A DNA stretch of 37,272 nt from UBA1234 sp964400015 (GTDB taxonomy: Bacteria > Bacillota > Clostridia > TANB77 > UBA1234). The translations under genes and the position numbers were made by a program. Location: positions 1-37,272 of the forward strand of contig CAYNRR010000013.1 of NCBI GenBank assembly GCA_964400015.1, given 5' to 3'. This document shows, piece after piece, positions 23,222 through 31,341 of this stretch (its first letter is position 1; each line of letters opens with the position of its first letter). The notes beneath the pieces are model-generated. The model made no database searches and was not told the DNA's origin. It saw nothing but the letters and a program-made list of their open reading frames with translations.

Positions 23222-25648
23222 TCATTTAGTTGTCACTACTACTTTTTCATTTTCAAAGTTTATAATCACTTCATCTCCATTTTTTACTTTACCATCTAAA
23301 ATTTCTTCTGCTAATGTGTCTTCTATTAGTGATTGTATCGCTCTTCTTAATGGTCTTGCACCATAAGCTGGATCAAAGCCTTTCTTAGCAATATGTTTTT
23401 TCATATCTTCTGTAACTTCAATAGTAATATTTCTTTCTTTTAATCTTGACGTCGAATTTTTTATCATTATTTCTACAATCTTTTGAATTTCCATTTCATC
23501 AAGTGGTTTAAAGACAATTATCTCATCTATTCTGTTTAAGAACTCCGGTCTAAATGCTTTTTTTAGCTCGGACATTACATCGCCTTTTATTTGTTCATAA
23601 TTTTTTTCTTTATTTTCTACATTATTAAATCCAATTGTTTTTTGCTCAGTAATATTTCTTGCTCCAACATTTGATGTCATTATTATTACTGTATTTTTGA
23701 AATCAACTACACGTCCTTGAGAGTCTGTAAGTCGACCATCTTCAAGGATTTGAAGAAGAATATTAAAGACATCTGGATGTGCTTTTTCTATTTCGTCAAA
23801 TAAAATCACTGCATATGGTTTTCTTCTAACTTTTTCTGTTAATTGACCTCCTTCTTCATAACCAACATATCCTGGAGGTGAGCCAATTAGCTTTGCAACT
23901 GTATGTTTCTCCATATATTCAGACATATCAACTCTTATCATAGAGTTTTCATCGCCAAACAAGCATTCTGCCAACGCCTTGCATGTTTCTGTTTTACCAA
24001 CGCCTGTCGGACCCAAGAAAATGAAAGAACCGATAGGTCTTTTCGGATCCTTTAGTCCAACTCTTCCTCTCCTTACTGCTTTACTAACTGCTGTTATCGC
24101 AGCATCTTGACCAATTACTCTTTTATGAAGTTCTTCTTCTAATTTTCTCAATTTTGCTGTTTCAGCTTCTGTTAACTTGTTTACTGGTATATTAGTCCAT
24201 TTTGAGATTACTTCTGCTATTTCGTTTTCTGTAACAGTTGCAGCGTTAATCTGATTTTGTTGTTGCCATTGAAGTTTCACTTTTTCTAGCTTTTCTCTTT
24301 CCTTTTGTTCTTTATCCCTCAATTTTGCAGCCTTTTCAAAATTCTGAGTGTTTATAGAATCTTCTTTTTCTTTAATAATTTCATTTATTTTTTCTTCAAT
24401 TTTCTTTACTTCTTTCGGTGCAGTCAATGAATTTAGTTTTACTCTTGATGCAGCTTCATCCATTAAATCTATAGCTTTATCTGGTAAATATCTATCATTT
24501 ACGTATCTTGACGATAATTCAACTGCTGCCTTTATTGCTCCATCTGTAATTTCGACTTTATGATGTGCTTCATATTTATCTCTTATTCCAGTCAAAATTT
24601 GTATAGCTTCTTCTTCTGTTGGCTCACCTACTAATACAGGCTGAAATCTTCTTTCAAGTGCAGCATCTTTCTCAATATATTTTCTATATTCATTTAGTGT
24701 TGTCGCACCAATTACTTGTATTTCTGCTCTTGCAAGTAGTGGTTTTAGTATATTTGCTGCATCTATCGCACCTTCTGCCGCACCTGCTCCAACTATTGTA
24801 TGAATTTCATCAATAAATAATATTACGTTTCCAGCTTTTTTTATTTCTTGAAGACATTTTTTTAATCTTTCCTCAAAGTCGCCTCTATATTTTGCACCAG
24901 CCACAATCGACGAAATATCTAAAGTAACTACTCTTTTATTTTTTAAATTTTCAGGTACTTCACCTAGTATAACTTTTTCGGCTAATCCCTCTACAACAGC
25001 TGTTTTACCCACTCCTGGTTCACCTATTAGGCAAGGATTATTTTTAGTTCTTCTACTTAAAATTTGAATAATTCTCTCAATTTCTTCTGACCTTCCTATT
25101 ATCGGATCTAACTTGCCTTCACTTGCTTCAAAAGTCAAATCTTTTCCAAATTGATTTAACGTAGGTGTTTGAGCACTAGGAGATTTTCTATTAGAAACCG
25201 TATTACCTGTTTTTTCGTCTGTTAACATTTTTATCAGATTAGCAAATAATTTTTGTATATCTACACCCAACTCCATTATTATTCGAGAGGCAACGCTATC
25301 TCCTTCTTTTAAAATTCCCAAAAGCAGATGTTCCGTTCCAATATAATTATTATTCATCCTTTTGGCTTCCATAAAACTAATTTCAAAAACTCTCTTAGTT
25401 CTTGGTGTAAAGCCATTTGGAAGTGTCTGTAACGGCTCATCTCTTCCAATAAGTTCATCTATTAACTCCTCAATTCTTTCTTCTGTGACATTTTGTTCTT
25501 CAAGAACTTTATATGCAAGACCTGTACCTTCACGAACAAGTCCACAAAGCAAATGTTCTGTTCCAACATAATTATGTCCAAATTCTGCTGCACATTCTTG
25601 TGCCATTCCTATTGCCTTTTCAGCACGATTTGTAAACTTATAAATCAT
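23222..25648 (-). CDS. clpC: ATP-dependent unfoldase ClpC
   Basis: An 808-aa Hsp100 protein that unfolds substrates for ClpP. Double Clp N-domain (about 1-145), first AAA+ module with Walker A 'GEPGVGKT' (209-216), a middle domain with a UVR-like segment ('NTQNFEKAAKLRDKEQKERE', about 433-452), second AAA+ with 'GPTGVGKT' (546-553) and 'GSPPGYVGYEEGG', and the C-terminal small domain. The M domain is where McsB/MecA-type adaptors act. AAGGAG precedes the ATG. Last gene of the ctsR-mcsA-mcsB-clpC operon. Confidence 0.97.
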   Translation of the reverse strand: MIYKFTNRAEKAIGMAQECAAEFGHNYVGTEHLLCGLVREGTGLAYKVLEEQNVTEERIEELIDELIGRDEPLQTLPNGFTPRTKRVFEISFMEAKRMNNNYIGTEHLLLGILKEGDSVASRIIMELGVDIQKLFANLIKMLTDEKTGNTVSNRKSPSAQTPTLNQFGKDLTFEASEGKLDPIIGRSEEIERIIQILSRRTKNNPCLIGEPGVGKTAVVEGLAEKVILGEVPENLKNKRVVTLDISSIVAGAKYRGDFEERLKKCLQEIKKAGNVILFIDEIHTIVGAGAAEGAIDAANILKPLLARAEIQVIGATTLNEYRKYIEKDAALERRFQPVLVGEPTEEEAIQILTGIRDKYEAHHKVEITDGAIKAAVELSSRYVNDRYLPDKAIDLMDEAASRVKLNSLTAPKEVKKIEEKINEIIKEKEDSINTQNFEKAAKLRDKEQKEREKLEKVKLQWQQQNQINAATVTENEIAEVISKWTNIPVNKLTEAETAKLRKLEEELHKRVIGQDAAITAVSKAVRRGRVGLKDPKRPIGSFIFLGPTGVGKTETCKALAECLFGDENSMIRVDMSEYMEKHTVAKLIGSPPGYVGYEEGGQLTEKVRRKPYAVILFDEIEKAHPDVFNILLQILEDGRLTDSQGRVVDFKNTVIIMTSNVGARNITEQKTIGFNNVENKEKNYEQIKGDVMSELKKAFRPEFLNRIDEIIVFKPLDEMEIQKIVEIMIKNSTSRLKERNITIEVTEDMKKHIAKKGFDPAYGARPLRRAIQSLIEDTLAEEILDGKVKNGDEVIINFENEKVVVTTK

Positions 25649-25681
25649 AAGATACTCCTTTCTTTTTATTGCAATAAACTT

Positions 25682-26683
25682 TTATTTTTTTATTATTTTT
25701 TGAATTAGCTCTGCCCTTTTAATATCTAAATTTTTTCCTTGTGTTGGTTCTTTTATACATTTTTGAAGTGTAGCTGGTTTAGATATCACATGTATTTCAT
25801 TAACTTTACGTTCATCTATGTCTGTAATAAATTTCATTGACACTCCAAGTCTAACCATTGATATAAGCTTCTCAGCTTCTTCATAAGTAAGTTTTTTTGC
25901 ACAAGATAAAACACCAAAATCTCTGCAAATCCTGTCTTCAAATTCAATTCCTTTAGCCTTTAAAAATTCACGTGCATTTCTCTCTTGTTCGATAAGTTTA
26001 TTTACAACACTTTTTACATTATTGATTATTTCCAAATTTGTTAATCCTAAACTAACCTTATTTGAAACTTGAAATAAATCACCTGTCGCTTCAGTACCTT
26101 CGCCATAAACGCCTCTTACATTTATATTTACTTTATTTACGACATCGATAACATTACCAATCTGACGTGTTATTCTTAAGGCTGGTAAATGTAACATTAC
26201 AGAAGCTCTTAAGCCTGTGCCTAAGTTCGTTGGACAAGTTGTTAAATGTCCATACAAATCATTATAAGCATAATCAATTTTTTCATCTATTACATAATCT
26301 ACTTTTTCAGCCTCAGACAAAGCACCTTCCAAATCAAGACCTGGCTTAATAGCTTGAATTCTTATATGATCTTCTTCATTCAGCATCACACAAATATCTT
26401 CATCTCTGTTCAACAAAACAGCTGAATATTTTTGCTTTAGAAGATCTTTACTAATTATATGTTTTTCAACAAGACTCATTCTCATAAGTTCATCCAAATC
26501 TTTTAAATCTATATAATTCAATCCAGGAACGATATTACCATCTTTAAAAATTTTCAATATATTTTTCAACTCATCATCGCTCGCAGTAGATGTATACTTA
26601 TACCCATTTATATTTCTTGCAAATCTTATTCTTGTACTTACTACAACATCAGACTCTGGACCATTTTCAAAATACCAACTCAT
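25682..26683 (-). CDS. mcsB: Protein arginine kinase McsB
   Basis: A 333-aa enzyme of the phosphagen kinase fold that phosphorylates arginines on proteins and so marks them for ClpCP. 'VVSTRIRFARNINGYKY' (nucleotide-binding arginines), 'VMLNEEDHIRIQ' (catalytic Glu) and 'TCPTNLGTGLRASVMLHLPAL' (active-site Cys region) are intact; the C-terminal 'FEDRICRDFGVLSCAKKLTYEEAEKL' fits McsB. The ATG at 26683 has GAGGTGAG upstream and lies 1 bp after the mcsA stop; the longer frame would overlap mcsA without need. Confidence 0.96.
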   Translation of the reverse strand: MSWYFENGPESDVVVSTRIRFARNINGYKYTSTASDDELKNILKIFKDGNIVPGLNYIDLKDLDELMRMSLVEKHIISKDLLKQKYSAVLLNRDEDICVMLNEEDHIRIQAIKPGLDLEGALSEAEKVDYVIDEKIDYAYNDLYGHLTTCPTNLGTGLRASVMLHLPALRITRQIGNVIDVVNKVNINVRGVYGEGTEATGDLFQVSNKVSLGLTNLEIINNVKSVVNKLIEQERNAREFLKAKGIEFEDRICRDFGVLSCAKKLTYEEAEKLISMVRLGVSMKFITDIDERKVNEIHVISKPATLQKCIKEPTQGKNLDIKRAELIQKIIKK

Positions 26684-26684
26684 C

Positions 26685-27221
26685 TTACTCACCTCTTTCC
26701 ATTTCATCTAAGTTTTTCTCAAGCGATTTTATCTTATCCCTTAAAATTGCAGCTTGTTCATAATCTTCTTTCTTTATGCAATTTTCAATTTCAGCTTTTA
26801 ATTCTTCTATCTTTTCTTTAGCATTACTACTCTTTCTTCGTGCTAATTTAGGAGTAACTTCATGAGAAGCCTCAACATGTCTATTGCTTCCGTGTAATCT
26901 TTTAATAACATTATCCAATCTTCTATTAAAAACTTTATAACAGTTTGGACAGCCTGTCATTCCAGTCTTAGCAAAATCTTCATATCTCATGCCACAAGAA
27001 TCACATTTTAATTCATCAGACAACTCAATCGGTTTAACCAAAGGTTCGGCACCGAACAAAGAAGCAAAGACATTATCCAATCCAAAATGCATATCAAAAT
27101 TCATATCAATCTTCATATCTTTGGCACATTTATCACAAAGATACATTTCATCTTTCTCACCATTTATAACTTGCATATATTTTATGGTAGCCTCATTAGC
27201 ACCACAATTTTGACATTTCAT
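26685..27221 (-). CDS. mcsA: McsA, zinc-binding activator of McsB
   Basis: A 178-aa protein with four CxxC pairs ('CQNC', 'CDKC', 'CDSC', 'CPNC') that bind zinc and a C-terminal UVR motif ('KKEDYEQAAILRDKIKSLEK'). It activates McsB and modulates CtsR. GGGAGGG precedes the ATG at 27221. It is adjacent to ctsR (19 bp after its stop) and mcsB (1 bp). Confidence 0.95.
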   Translation of the reverse strand: MKCQNCGANEATIKYMQVINGEKDEMYLCDKCAKDMKIDMNFDMHFGLDNVFASLFGAEPLVKPIELSDELKCDSCGMRYEDFAKTGMTGCPNCYKVFNRRLDNVIKRLHGSNRHVEASHEVTPKLARRKSSNAKEKIEELKAEIENCIKKEDYEQAAILRDKIKSLEKNLDEMERGE

Positions 27222-27240
27222 ATAAATCCCTCCCATTTAT

Positions 27241-27687
27241 TTATATTAAATTTAATAACATATTTTTTAAAATTCTTGTTCTTACTTCATCTCTAAACTC
27301 TTTCTTCAAGCCTAATACTTTATCATTTGTTGCAACCTTCATAAGCTTAGCAGTTTGTTCGTCAATAATGTTATAATCAAGCATATTATTTATAATTATT
27401 CCCGCTTCTTGTTGTGATAAACCATTTTCAATAGAATTTATTAAATGCATAATGTAGTGGTTTTTGGTAATATCTACTCTTTTAATTTTAATATTACCAC
27501 CACCACCTCTTCTACTTTCAACATAATATCCTCTTTCCGGGCTGAACCTTGTGCTAATAACATAATTTATTTGCGACGGAACACAATTAAAATACTCTGC
27601 AAGTTCATTTCTTCCAAACTCGACAAACTCCTCGCTATCACCAAGTAATTCCTTAATATACGCTTCAATAACTTCAGACAATCTCAC
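27241..27687 (-). CDS. ctsR: Transcriptional repressor CtsR
   Basis: A 148-aa repressor of clp genes. The winged-HTH segment 'NELAEYFNCVPSQINYVIST' is followed by the glycine-rich wing 'ESRRGGGGNIKIKRV'; the C-terminal four-helix part is present to 'RTRILKNMLLNLI'. Arginine phosphorylation by McsB is known to inactivate the homologue. The start is GTG, with AGGTGA upstream. A CtsR operator at 27706-27722 shows autoregulation. Confidence 0.97.
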   Translation of the reverse strand: MRLSEVIEAYIKELLGDSEEFVEFGRNELAEYFNCVPSQINYVISTRFSPERGYYVESRRGGGGNIKIKRVDITKNHYIMHLINSIENGLSQQEAGIIINNMLDYNIIDEQTAKLMKVATNDKVLGLKKEFRDEVRTRILKNMLLNLI

Positions 27688-27705
27688 TTCATCACCTCTT
27701 TTAAC

Positions 27706-27722
27706 TTTGACTTTCTTTGACT
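27706..27722 (-). promoter_or_regulatory. CtsR operator
   Basis: On the minus strand AGTCAAA-GAA-AGTCAAA, a perfect match to the known CtsR heptad direct repeat (RGTCAAANANRGTCAAA). It lies 9 bp after the -10 box, over or just after the transcription start. Confidence 0.95.
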
Positions 27723-27731
27723 TTCAAAAAC

Positions 27732-27759
27732 ATTCTACCACTAAAAAAATTATTGTCAA
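27732..27759 (-). promoter_or_regulatory. Sigma-A promoter of the ctsR operon
   Basis: TTGACA (27754-27759) and TAGAAT (27732-27737) on the minus strand, 16-bp spacer. Repeat copy 3 begins 9 bp further upstream. Confidence 0.8.
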
Positions 27760-27767
27760 GAAAAATT

Positions 27768-27854
27768 TGACACACCGGGGACGTCCGTTAAATGTTCATT
27801 TTTTGACAATAACTGTCATTTTTGAAACATTTAACGGACGTCCCTAGTGTGTCA
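27768..27854. repeat. Palindromic repeat, copy 3
   Basis: The core arms hold GGGACGTCCGTTAAATGTT and its complement; the outer edges TGACACAC and GTGTGTCA are complementary too, so this is the longest copy. The centre TTGACAATAACTGTCAT is an imperfect inner palindrome. The right end supplies the stop codon of the radical SAM gene (TGA at 27854-27852). Confidence 0.9.
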
Positions 27855-29342
27855 CTCAAATAATTTCATACCTCTTCTTCTTTTGTTTCCAAAATTATTA
27901 AAATGATCTTGACGAAGTTTTTCACGGAATTCAAGATAATCTTCATATTCTCTTTGCATATAAAATTTTATTAAAACATCAAACCATTCTTCTGCACTTA
28001 TTTTTCGTTCAAAATACCCATTTTCTTCAGCATATTTTGATAATTCATAGTACATTTCATATGGTGTAGCAAACTTTTCTTCTACATATTTCAATGATTC
28101 TTTATATCTCATGGAGTTATAATAAACATCTACCATTTCTTCAACATTTTTTAATTTTGCTATTTCTTCAAATGTTATAAACTGATTGGATAATATTTCA
28201 TATGGTGAATAGCTTGTGTATTCATATTGATACAGTTCTTTCTCTTTCGTAATTTGACATCCACTTAATAATTTTAAAAATCCTAATTGGAGTTCTGTTG
28301 GTCTTAAATTGTATACATCATTGAATGATTCTTTAAATCTTTCATAATTTTCGTAAGGCAAACCTGCAATTAAATCTAAGTGTGTGGTAATATTTTGGAA
28401 TTGCATTATTTGTTTGGTAACTTTTTTTATTATTTCAAAATTCGTATTACGATTGATTGCTTTTATTGTATCTGGATTAGTTGATTGCACGCCTATTTCT
28501 AGTCTAAATGTATTTTTGGGTACTGTTGATAAAAATTCTAGCATTTCATCATCTATCAAATGTGCCGATATTTCAAAATGAAATTCCGTAGATATGTTAT
28601 TTTCAATTATAAACTTCCATATTTCCATTGCTCGCTTTTTATCGTAGTTAAAAGTTCTATCAACAAATTTTACAAGTTTCACTTTTGCATTTATTAAAAT
28701 AAGAAGTTCTTTTTTCACTCTTTCCATTTCAAACTGGCGAATACCTTTTATTGTAGAAGATAAGCAATAACTACAATTATATGGACATCCTCTAACAGTT
28801 TCTATATATACAATCCTGCCATCATAATTTTGAACAATAGCATTAGCGATCCTTGGAATTTTATTAGTATCATTTACTATTGCCATTTTACCTATTTTAA
28901 TTTCAGTCGGAGTTCTATACGATACATGTTCGGATATTTCTAAAAAATCCGTACTACCTACTTTTTCTATATACTCTATCAATTTAGGGAATTCTTCTTC
29001 TCCCTCACCTATCAGTACATAATCAACAGCTAGATTCTCCTTAAGAATTTTTTCACTTTGATATGTAACCTCAGGACCTCCTAAAATTATTTTTACATTT
29101 TTATTTATTTTCTTTATATTTTCAGAAAGTTTTAACACTTCTTCAACATTCCATAAATATACACTAAAAGCTATAATATCTGCATTTTCTCTTATAATTT
29201 CTCGCAACACTTTTCCTATAGGTTCGTTTATTGTAAATTCTTTAAGTGTAACATCTTTCATTTTCACAGTTTCATATAAATATTTAAGAGCAATATTTGT
29301 ATGAACATACTTTGTATTTAACGTCGTCAATAATATTTTCAT
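27852..29342 (-). CDS. B12-binding domain radical SAM protein (DUF4080-type)
   Basis: A 496-aa protein. The N-terminal cobalamin-binding-like domain (1-135) has 'IIAFSVYLWNVEEV' and 'IILGGPEVTY' with 'LIGEGEEEFPKL'. The radical SAM core follows with the 4Fe-4S motif 'RGCPYNCSYC' (C186, C190, C193), and 'FRLEIGVQSTNPDTIKAINR' and 'DLIAGLPYENYERF'. The C-terminus fits the DUF4080 extension. Its substrate is unknown. It could be a methyltransferase-like or isomerase-like enzyme; the classical DxHxxG cobalamin motif is not evident, so B12 binding is uncertain. Repeat copies 3 and 4 stand directly on both sides, and the former provides the stop codon. Confidence 0.88.
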   Translation of the reverse strand: MKILLTTLNTKYVHTNIALKYLYETVKMKDVTLKEFTINEPIGKVLREIIRENADIIAFSVYLWNVEEVLKLSENIKKINKNVKIILGGPEVTYQSEKILKENLAVDYVLIGEGEEEFPKLIEYIEKVGSTDFLEISEHVSYRTPTEIKIGKMAIVNDTNKIPRIANAIVQNYDGRIVYIETVRGCPYNCSYCLSSTIKGIRQFEMERVKKELLILINAKVKLVKFVDRTFNYDKKRAMEIWKFIIENNISTEFHFEISAHLIDDEMLEFLSTVPKNTFRLEIGVQSTNPDTIKAINRNTNFEIIKKVTKQIMQFQNITTHLDLIAGLPYENYERFKESFNDVYNLRPTELQLGFLKLLSGCQITKEKELYQYEYTSYSPYEILSNQFITFEEIAKLKNVEEMVDVYYNSMRYKESLKYVEEKFATPYEMYYELSKYAEENGYFERKISAEEWFDVLIKFYMQREYEDYLEFREKLRQDHFNNFGNKRRRGMKLFE

Positions 29343-29370
29343 AACTTTTTCCTTTCAAATTGATTTTACA

Positions 29371-29450
29371 ACACACTGGGGACGTCCGTCAAATGTTCCA
29401 AAACTTACATTTTTTAGCAAAAAAGAAACATTTGACGGACGTCCCCGATG
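29371..29450. repeat. Palindromic repeat, copy 4 (variant arms)
   Basis: Arms GGGGACGTCCGTCAAATGTT (29378-29397) and exact complement (29427-29446). Compared with copies 1-3, one T:A pair is changed to C:G in both arms, so pairing is kept. The left edge ACACACT matches copies 2 and 3. The loop differs but keeps CATTTTTT. It lies between the radical SAM start and the plus-strand gene at 29532. Confidence 0.88.
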
Positions 29451-29531
29451 TTTTAGTTATCATTTTTTATTGTTCTGCATATTATGTATTAGAATGTGCC
29501 TATATGTTAATTCAATTTAAGGAGGACGTTT

Positions 29532-29828
29532 ATGTTTGAAAATGATAATTGCAGTTCTATTATTGAGAAGTTTTTAACAATATGTTTACCTGTAACTACG
29601 ACTCCGTCTGTTAATATTGGAACTATTCAAACTGAGTGTTGTGGAAATCCTATTATTTCTTTGAAGAATCCTGGTTCTTGTTGCAATGATGTTAATGATG
29701 GATGTTGTAAGTTCACAATTGTTCAAAAAATGAAAATTGAAATTCCTGTTACTTTTAATGCTACTACAAGTGTTGATAATCTTTTTGTAGATTGTGAGAT
29801 TAAGCAGGATTATTGTGATTGTCAATAA
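29532..29828 (+). CDS. Small cysteine-rich protein (98 aa), unknown
   Basis: The frame has AAGGAGG before the ATG and ends at a terminator. The protein has 11 Cys in 98 residues, including three CC pairs (36-37, 50-51, 58-59) and a C-terminal 'DYCDCQ'. There is no signal peptide. The pattern of a hydrophobic N-terminal third, a CC-rich middle and a beta-like 'MKIEIPVTFNATT' stretch resembles cysteine-rich spore coat or exosporium proteins in Clostridia, but this is only a guess. No partner gene lies on the same transcript. Confidence 0.65.
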   Translation: MFENDNCSSIIEKFLTICLPVTTTPSVNIGTIQTECCGNPIISLKNPGSCCNDVNDGCCKFTIVQKMKIEIPVTFNATTSVDNLFVDCEIKQDYCDCQ

Positions 29829-29833
29829 GTTTT

Positions 29834-29864
29834 TATGCGATTGAATTTGTCAATCGCATTTTCT
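29834..29864 (+). terminator. Terminator of the cysteine-rich gene
   Basis: ATGCGATTG and CAATCGCAT pair around a 7-nt loop, followed by TTTTCTTTTC. One arm also encodes the last codons of the convergent 55-aa ORF. Confidence 0.75.
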
Positions 29865-30017
29865 TTTCTTTTTCAATTTTGCTAAATGCTCGGCTCTTCT
29901 TTTTTGTTCTTCTGGAGTCATCCAGGCATCAAATGTTGCAATAAATTCTCCGTATTCTGTGGCATCTTCAATTATCCCTTTTCCTTTGGTTCTGAAAAAA
30001 TGATTTCTTTTTTTCAT
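29850..30017 (-). CDS. Small basic ORF (55 aa)
   Basis: A 55-codon frame with GAGGTGA before the ATG at 30017. It starts MKKRNHFFRTKGKGIIEDAT, has 'TFDAWMTPEEQKRRAEHL' and a Lys-rich end with one Cys. It looks like a small soluble, helical, basic protein. It is convergent with the cysteine-rich gene and divergent from the NTPase-CYTH gene. I do not recognise it, but the ribosome binding site and amino-acid use support a real gene. Confidence 0.55.
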   Translation of the reverse strand: MKKRNHFFRTKGKGIIEDATEYGEFIATFDAWMTPEEQKRRAEHLAKLKKKRKCD

Positions 30018-30136
30018 AGTAATTCACCTCATTTTTATTTTATTGCAATTTTATTTTTTTATTCTTATTTACTTATTTTTGGGCAATTGATATACTTACC
30101 TTGGAAAGAATGTATATTTTATTTAAGGAGGAACGC

Positions 30137-31249
30137 ATGATGAAAAAGATTCATCGGATTGTAATTACTGGCGGCCCTTGTGCTGGAAAGACGACTGCTT
30201 TCGCACGAATCGAATCCGAGCTTTCTGCTCTTGGATACAAAGTTTTTGTTGTGCCAGAAACTTTTTCTGAAATGTACAGTGGTGGAATAAAATTATGGGA
30301 ATACAAAAATATCGATTTTCAAGACATGCTTTTTCGTACGCAATTTTACAAAGAAGAAATTTATAATGAAGCTGCAAGAAAATGCCGTGAAAAAAATGTT
30401 GTCATTCTCTACGATCGAGGACTTATTGATGGCCTTGCATATACTGATGTCGATGATGTCGCTAAAATTTTTGAACGTAATAATGTAACTCTTAATGTTC
30501 TTATGAATCGATATGATGCAGTTATTCATATGATTACGGCTGCTGATGGTGCTGAAGAAATATATCTTGCTAACATGAAAAGTAACGTTGCAAGATACGA
30601 AGACGTTGAAAGTGCTATTATTACCGATAGAGCTTTGAAAAATGTTTGGACCGGTCACCCACATTTACGTATTGTTGATAACTCTACCAATTTTTCAGAA
30701 AAAATCACTCGTGTAATGTCTGAAATTTGTGCTGTAATTGGTAAACCTGCTCCACTCGAAATTGAAAAGAAGTTTCTTATTGAAAAACCTAGTCTTAAAC
30801 TTCTTAGGAAGTTCACATCGTTTTCTATGGCACAAATCGTTCAAACTTATCTGTGTGAAGACTCTTCTGGAGTTGAAAGAAGAATCAGAATGCGTGGTTT
30901 ACCCGGTGACTATACTTTCTTTTATACTGAAAAGAAAATTGTTAGTCCTGGTATTAGAATTGAAACCGAAAGAAAAATTTCTGAGAAAGAATATTTTGAT
31001 TTTTTGTTTCAATCCGATTGTGATAAACGTCAAATTCAAAAAACACGTTTTTGTTTTATTTACAAAAATCTTTATTATGAGCTTGACTTTTATCCATTTT
31101 GGAAAGATACTGCAATTCTCGAAATTGAATTAACCTCTGAATCTTCTGATTTTGTTCTTCCTGAGTTTTTAACAATCATAAAGGAAGTAACTGATGATCC
31201 TCAATATAGCAACTACAGTTTGGCAAGTAATATCCCAACAGAAAATTGA
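30137..31249 (+). CDS. P-loop NTPase fused to a CYTH domain (TTD14-like)
   Basis: A 370-aa cytoplasmic protein. An AAA_28/NadR-kinase-like P-loop domain comes first ('RIVITGGPCAGKTTAFARI', Walker A 12-19; 'VVILYDRGLIDGLAY' about 88-102). A CYTH (triphosphate tunnel) domain follows from about 207, with 'LEIEKKFLI' (the ExExK start), 'ERRIRMRG', 'IETERKIS' and 'YYELDFYP'. This order matches the animal TTD14 protein and bacterial relatives; the ligand is likely a phosphorylated nucleotide or lipid, unproven. The ATG at 30137 has AAGGAGG upstream; the frame's earlier start lacks one. G+C is higher than in core genes. Confidence 0.85.
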   Translation: MMKKIHRIVITGGPCAGKTTAFARIESELSALGYKVFVVPETFSEMYSGGIKLWEYKNIDFQDMLFRTQFYKEEIYNEAARKCREKNVVILYDRGLIDGLAYTDVDDVAKIFERNNVTLNVLMNRYDAVIHMITAADGAEEIYLANMKSNVARYEDVESAIITDRALKNVWTGHPHLRIVDNSTNFSEKITRVMSEICAVIGKPAPLEIEKKFLIEKPSLKLLRKFTSFSMAQIVQTYLCEDSSGVERRIRMRGLPGDYTFFYTEKKIVSPGIRIETERKISEKEYFDFLFQSDCDKRQIQKTRFCFIYKNLYYELDFYPFWKDTAILEIELTSESSDFVLPEFLTIIKEVTDDPQYSNYSLASNIPTEN

Positions 31250-31254
31250 TAGCA

Positions 31255-31296
31255 AAAAGTCCTACAGAATCTTAAAACTCTGTAGGACCTTTCTTT
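31255..31296. terminator. Bidirectional terminator between NTPase-CYTH gene and lexA
   Basis: GTCCTACAGA and TCTGTAGGAC pair around a 10-nt loop, with AAAA on the left and TTTCTTTT on the right. Confidence 0.85.
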
Positions 31297-31341
31297 TATT
31301 TTATTTTCTTATTCTATCTTCTTATTTCATTTTTCGTTCTA

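Noticed and set aside
30293..30664. Minus-strand 123-codon frame
   Set aside because: It is the shadow of the NTPase-CYTH gene; no ribosome binding site.
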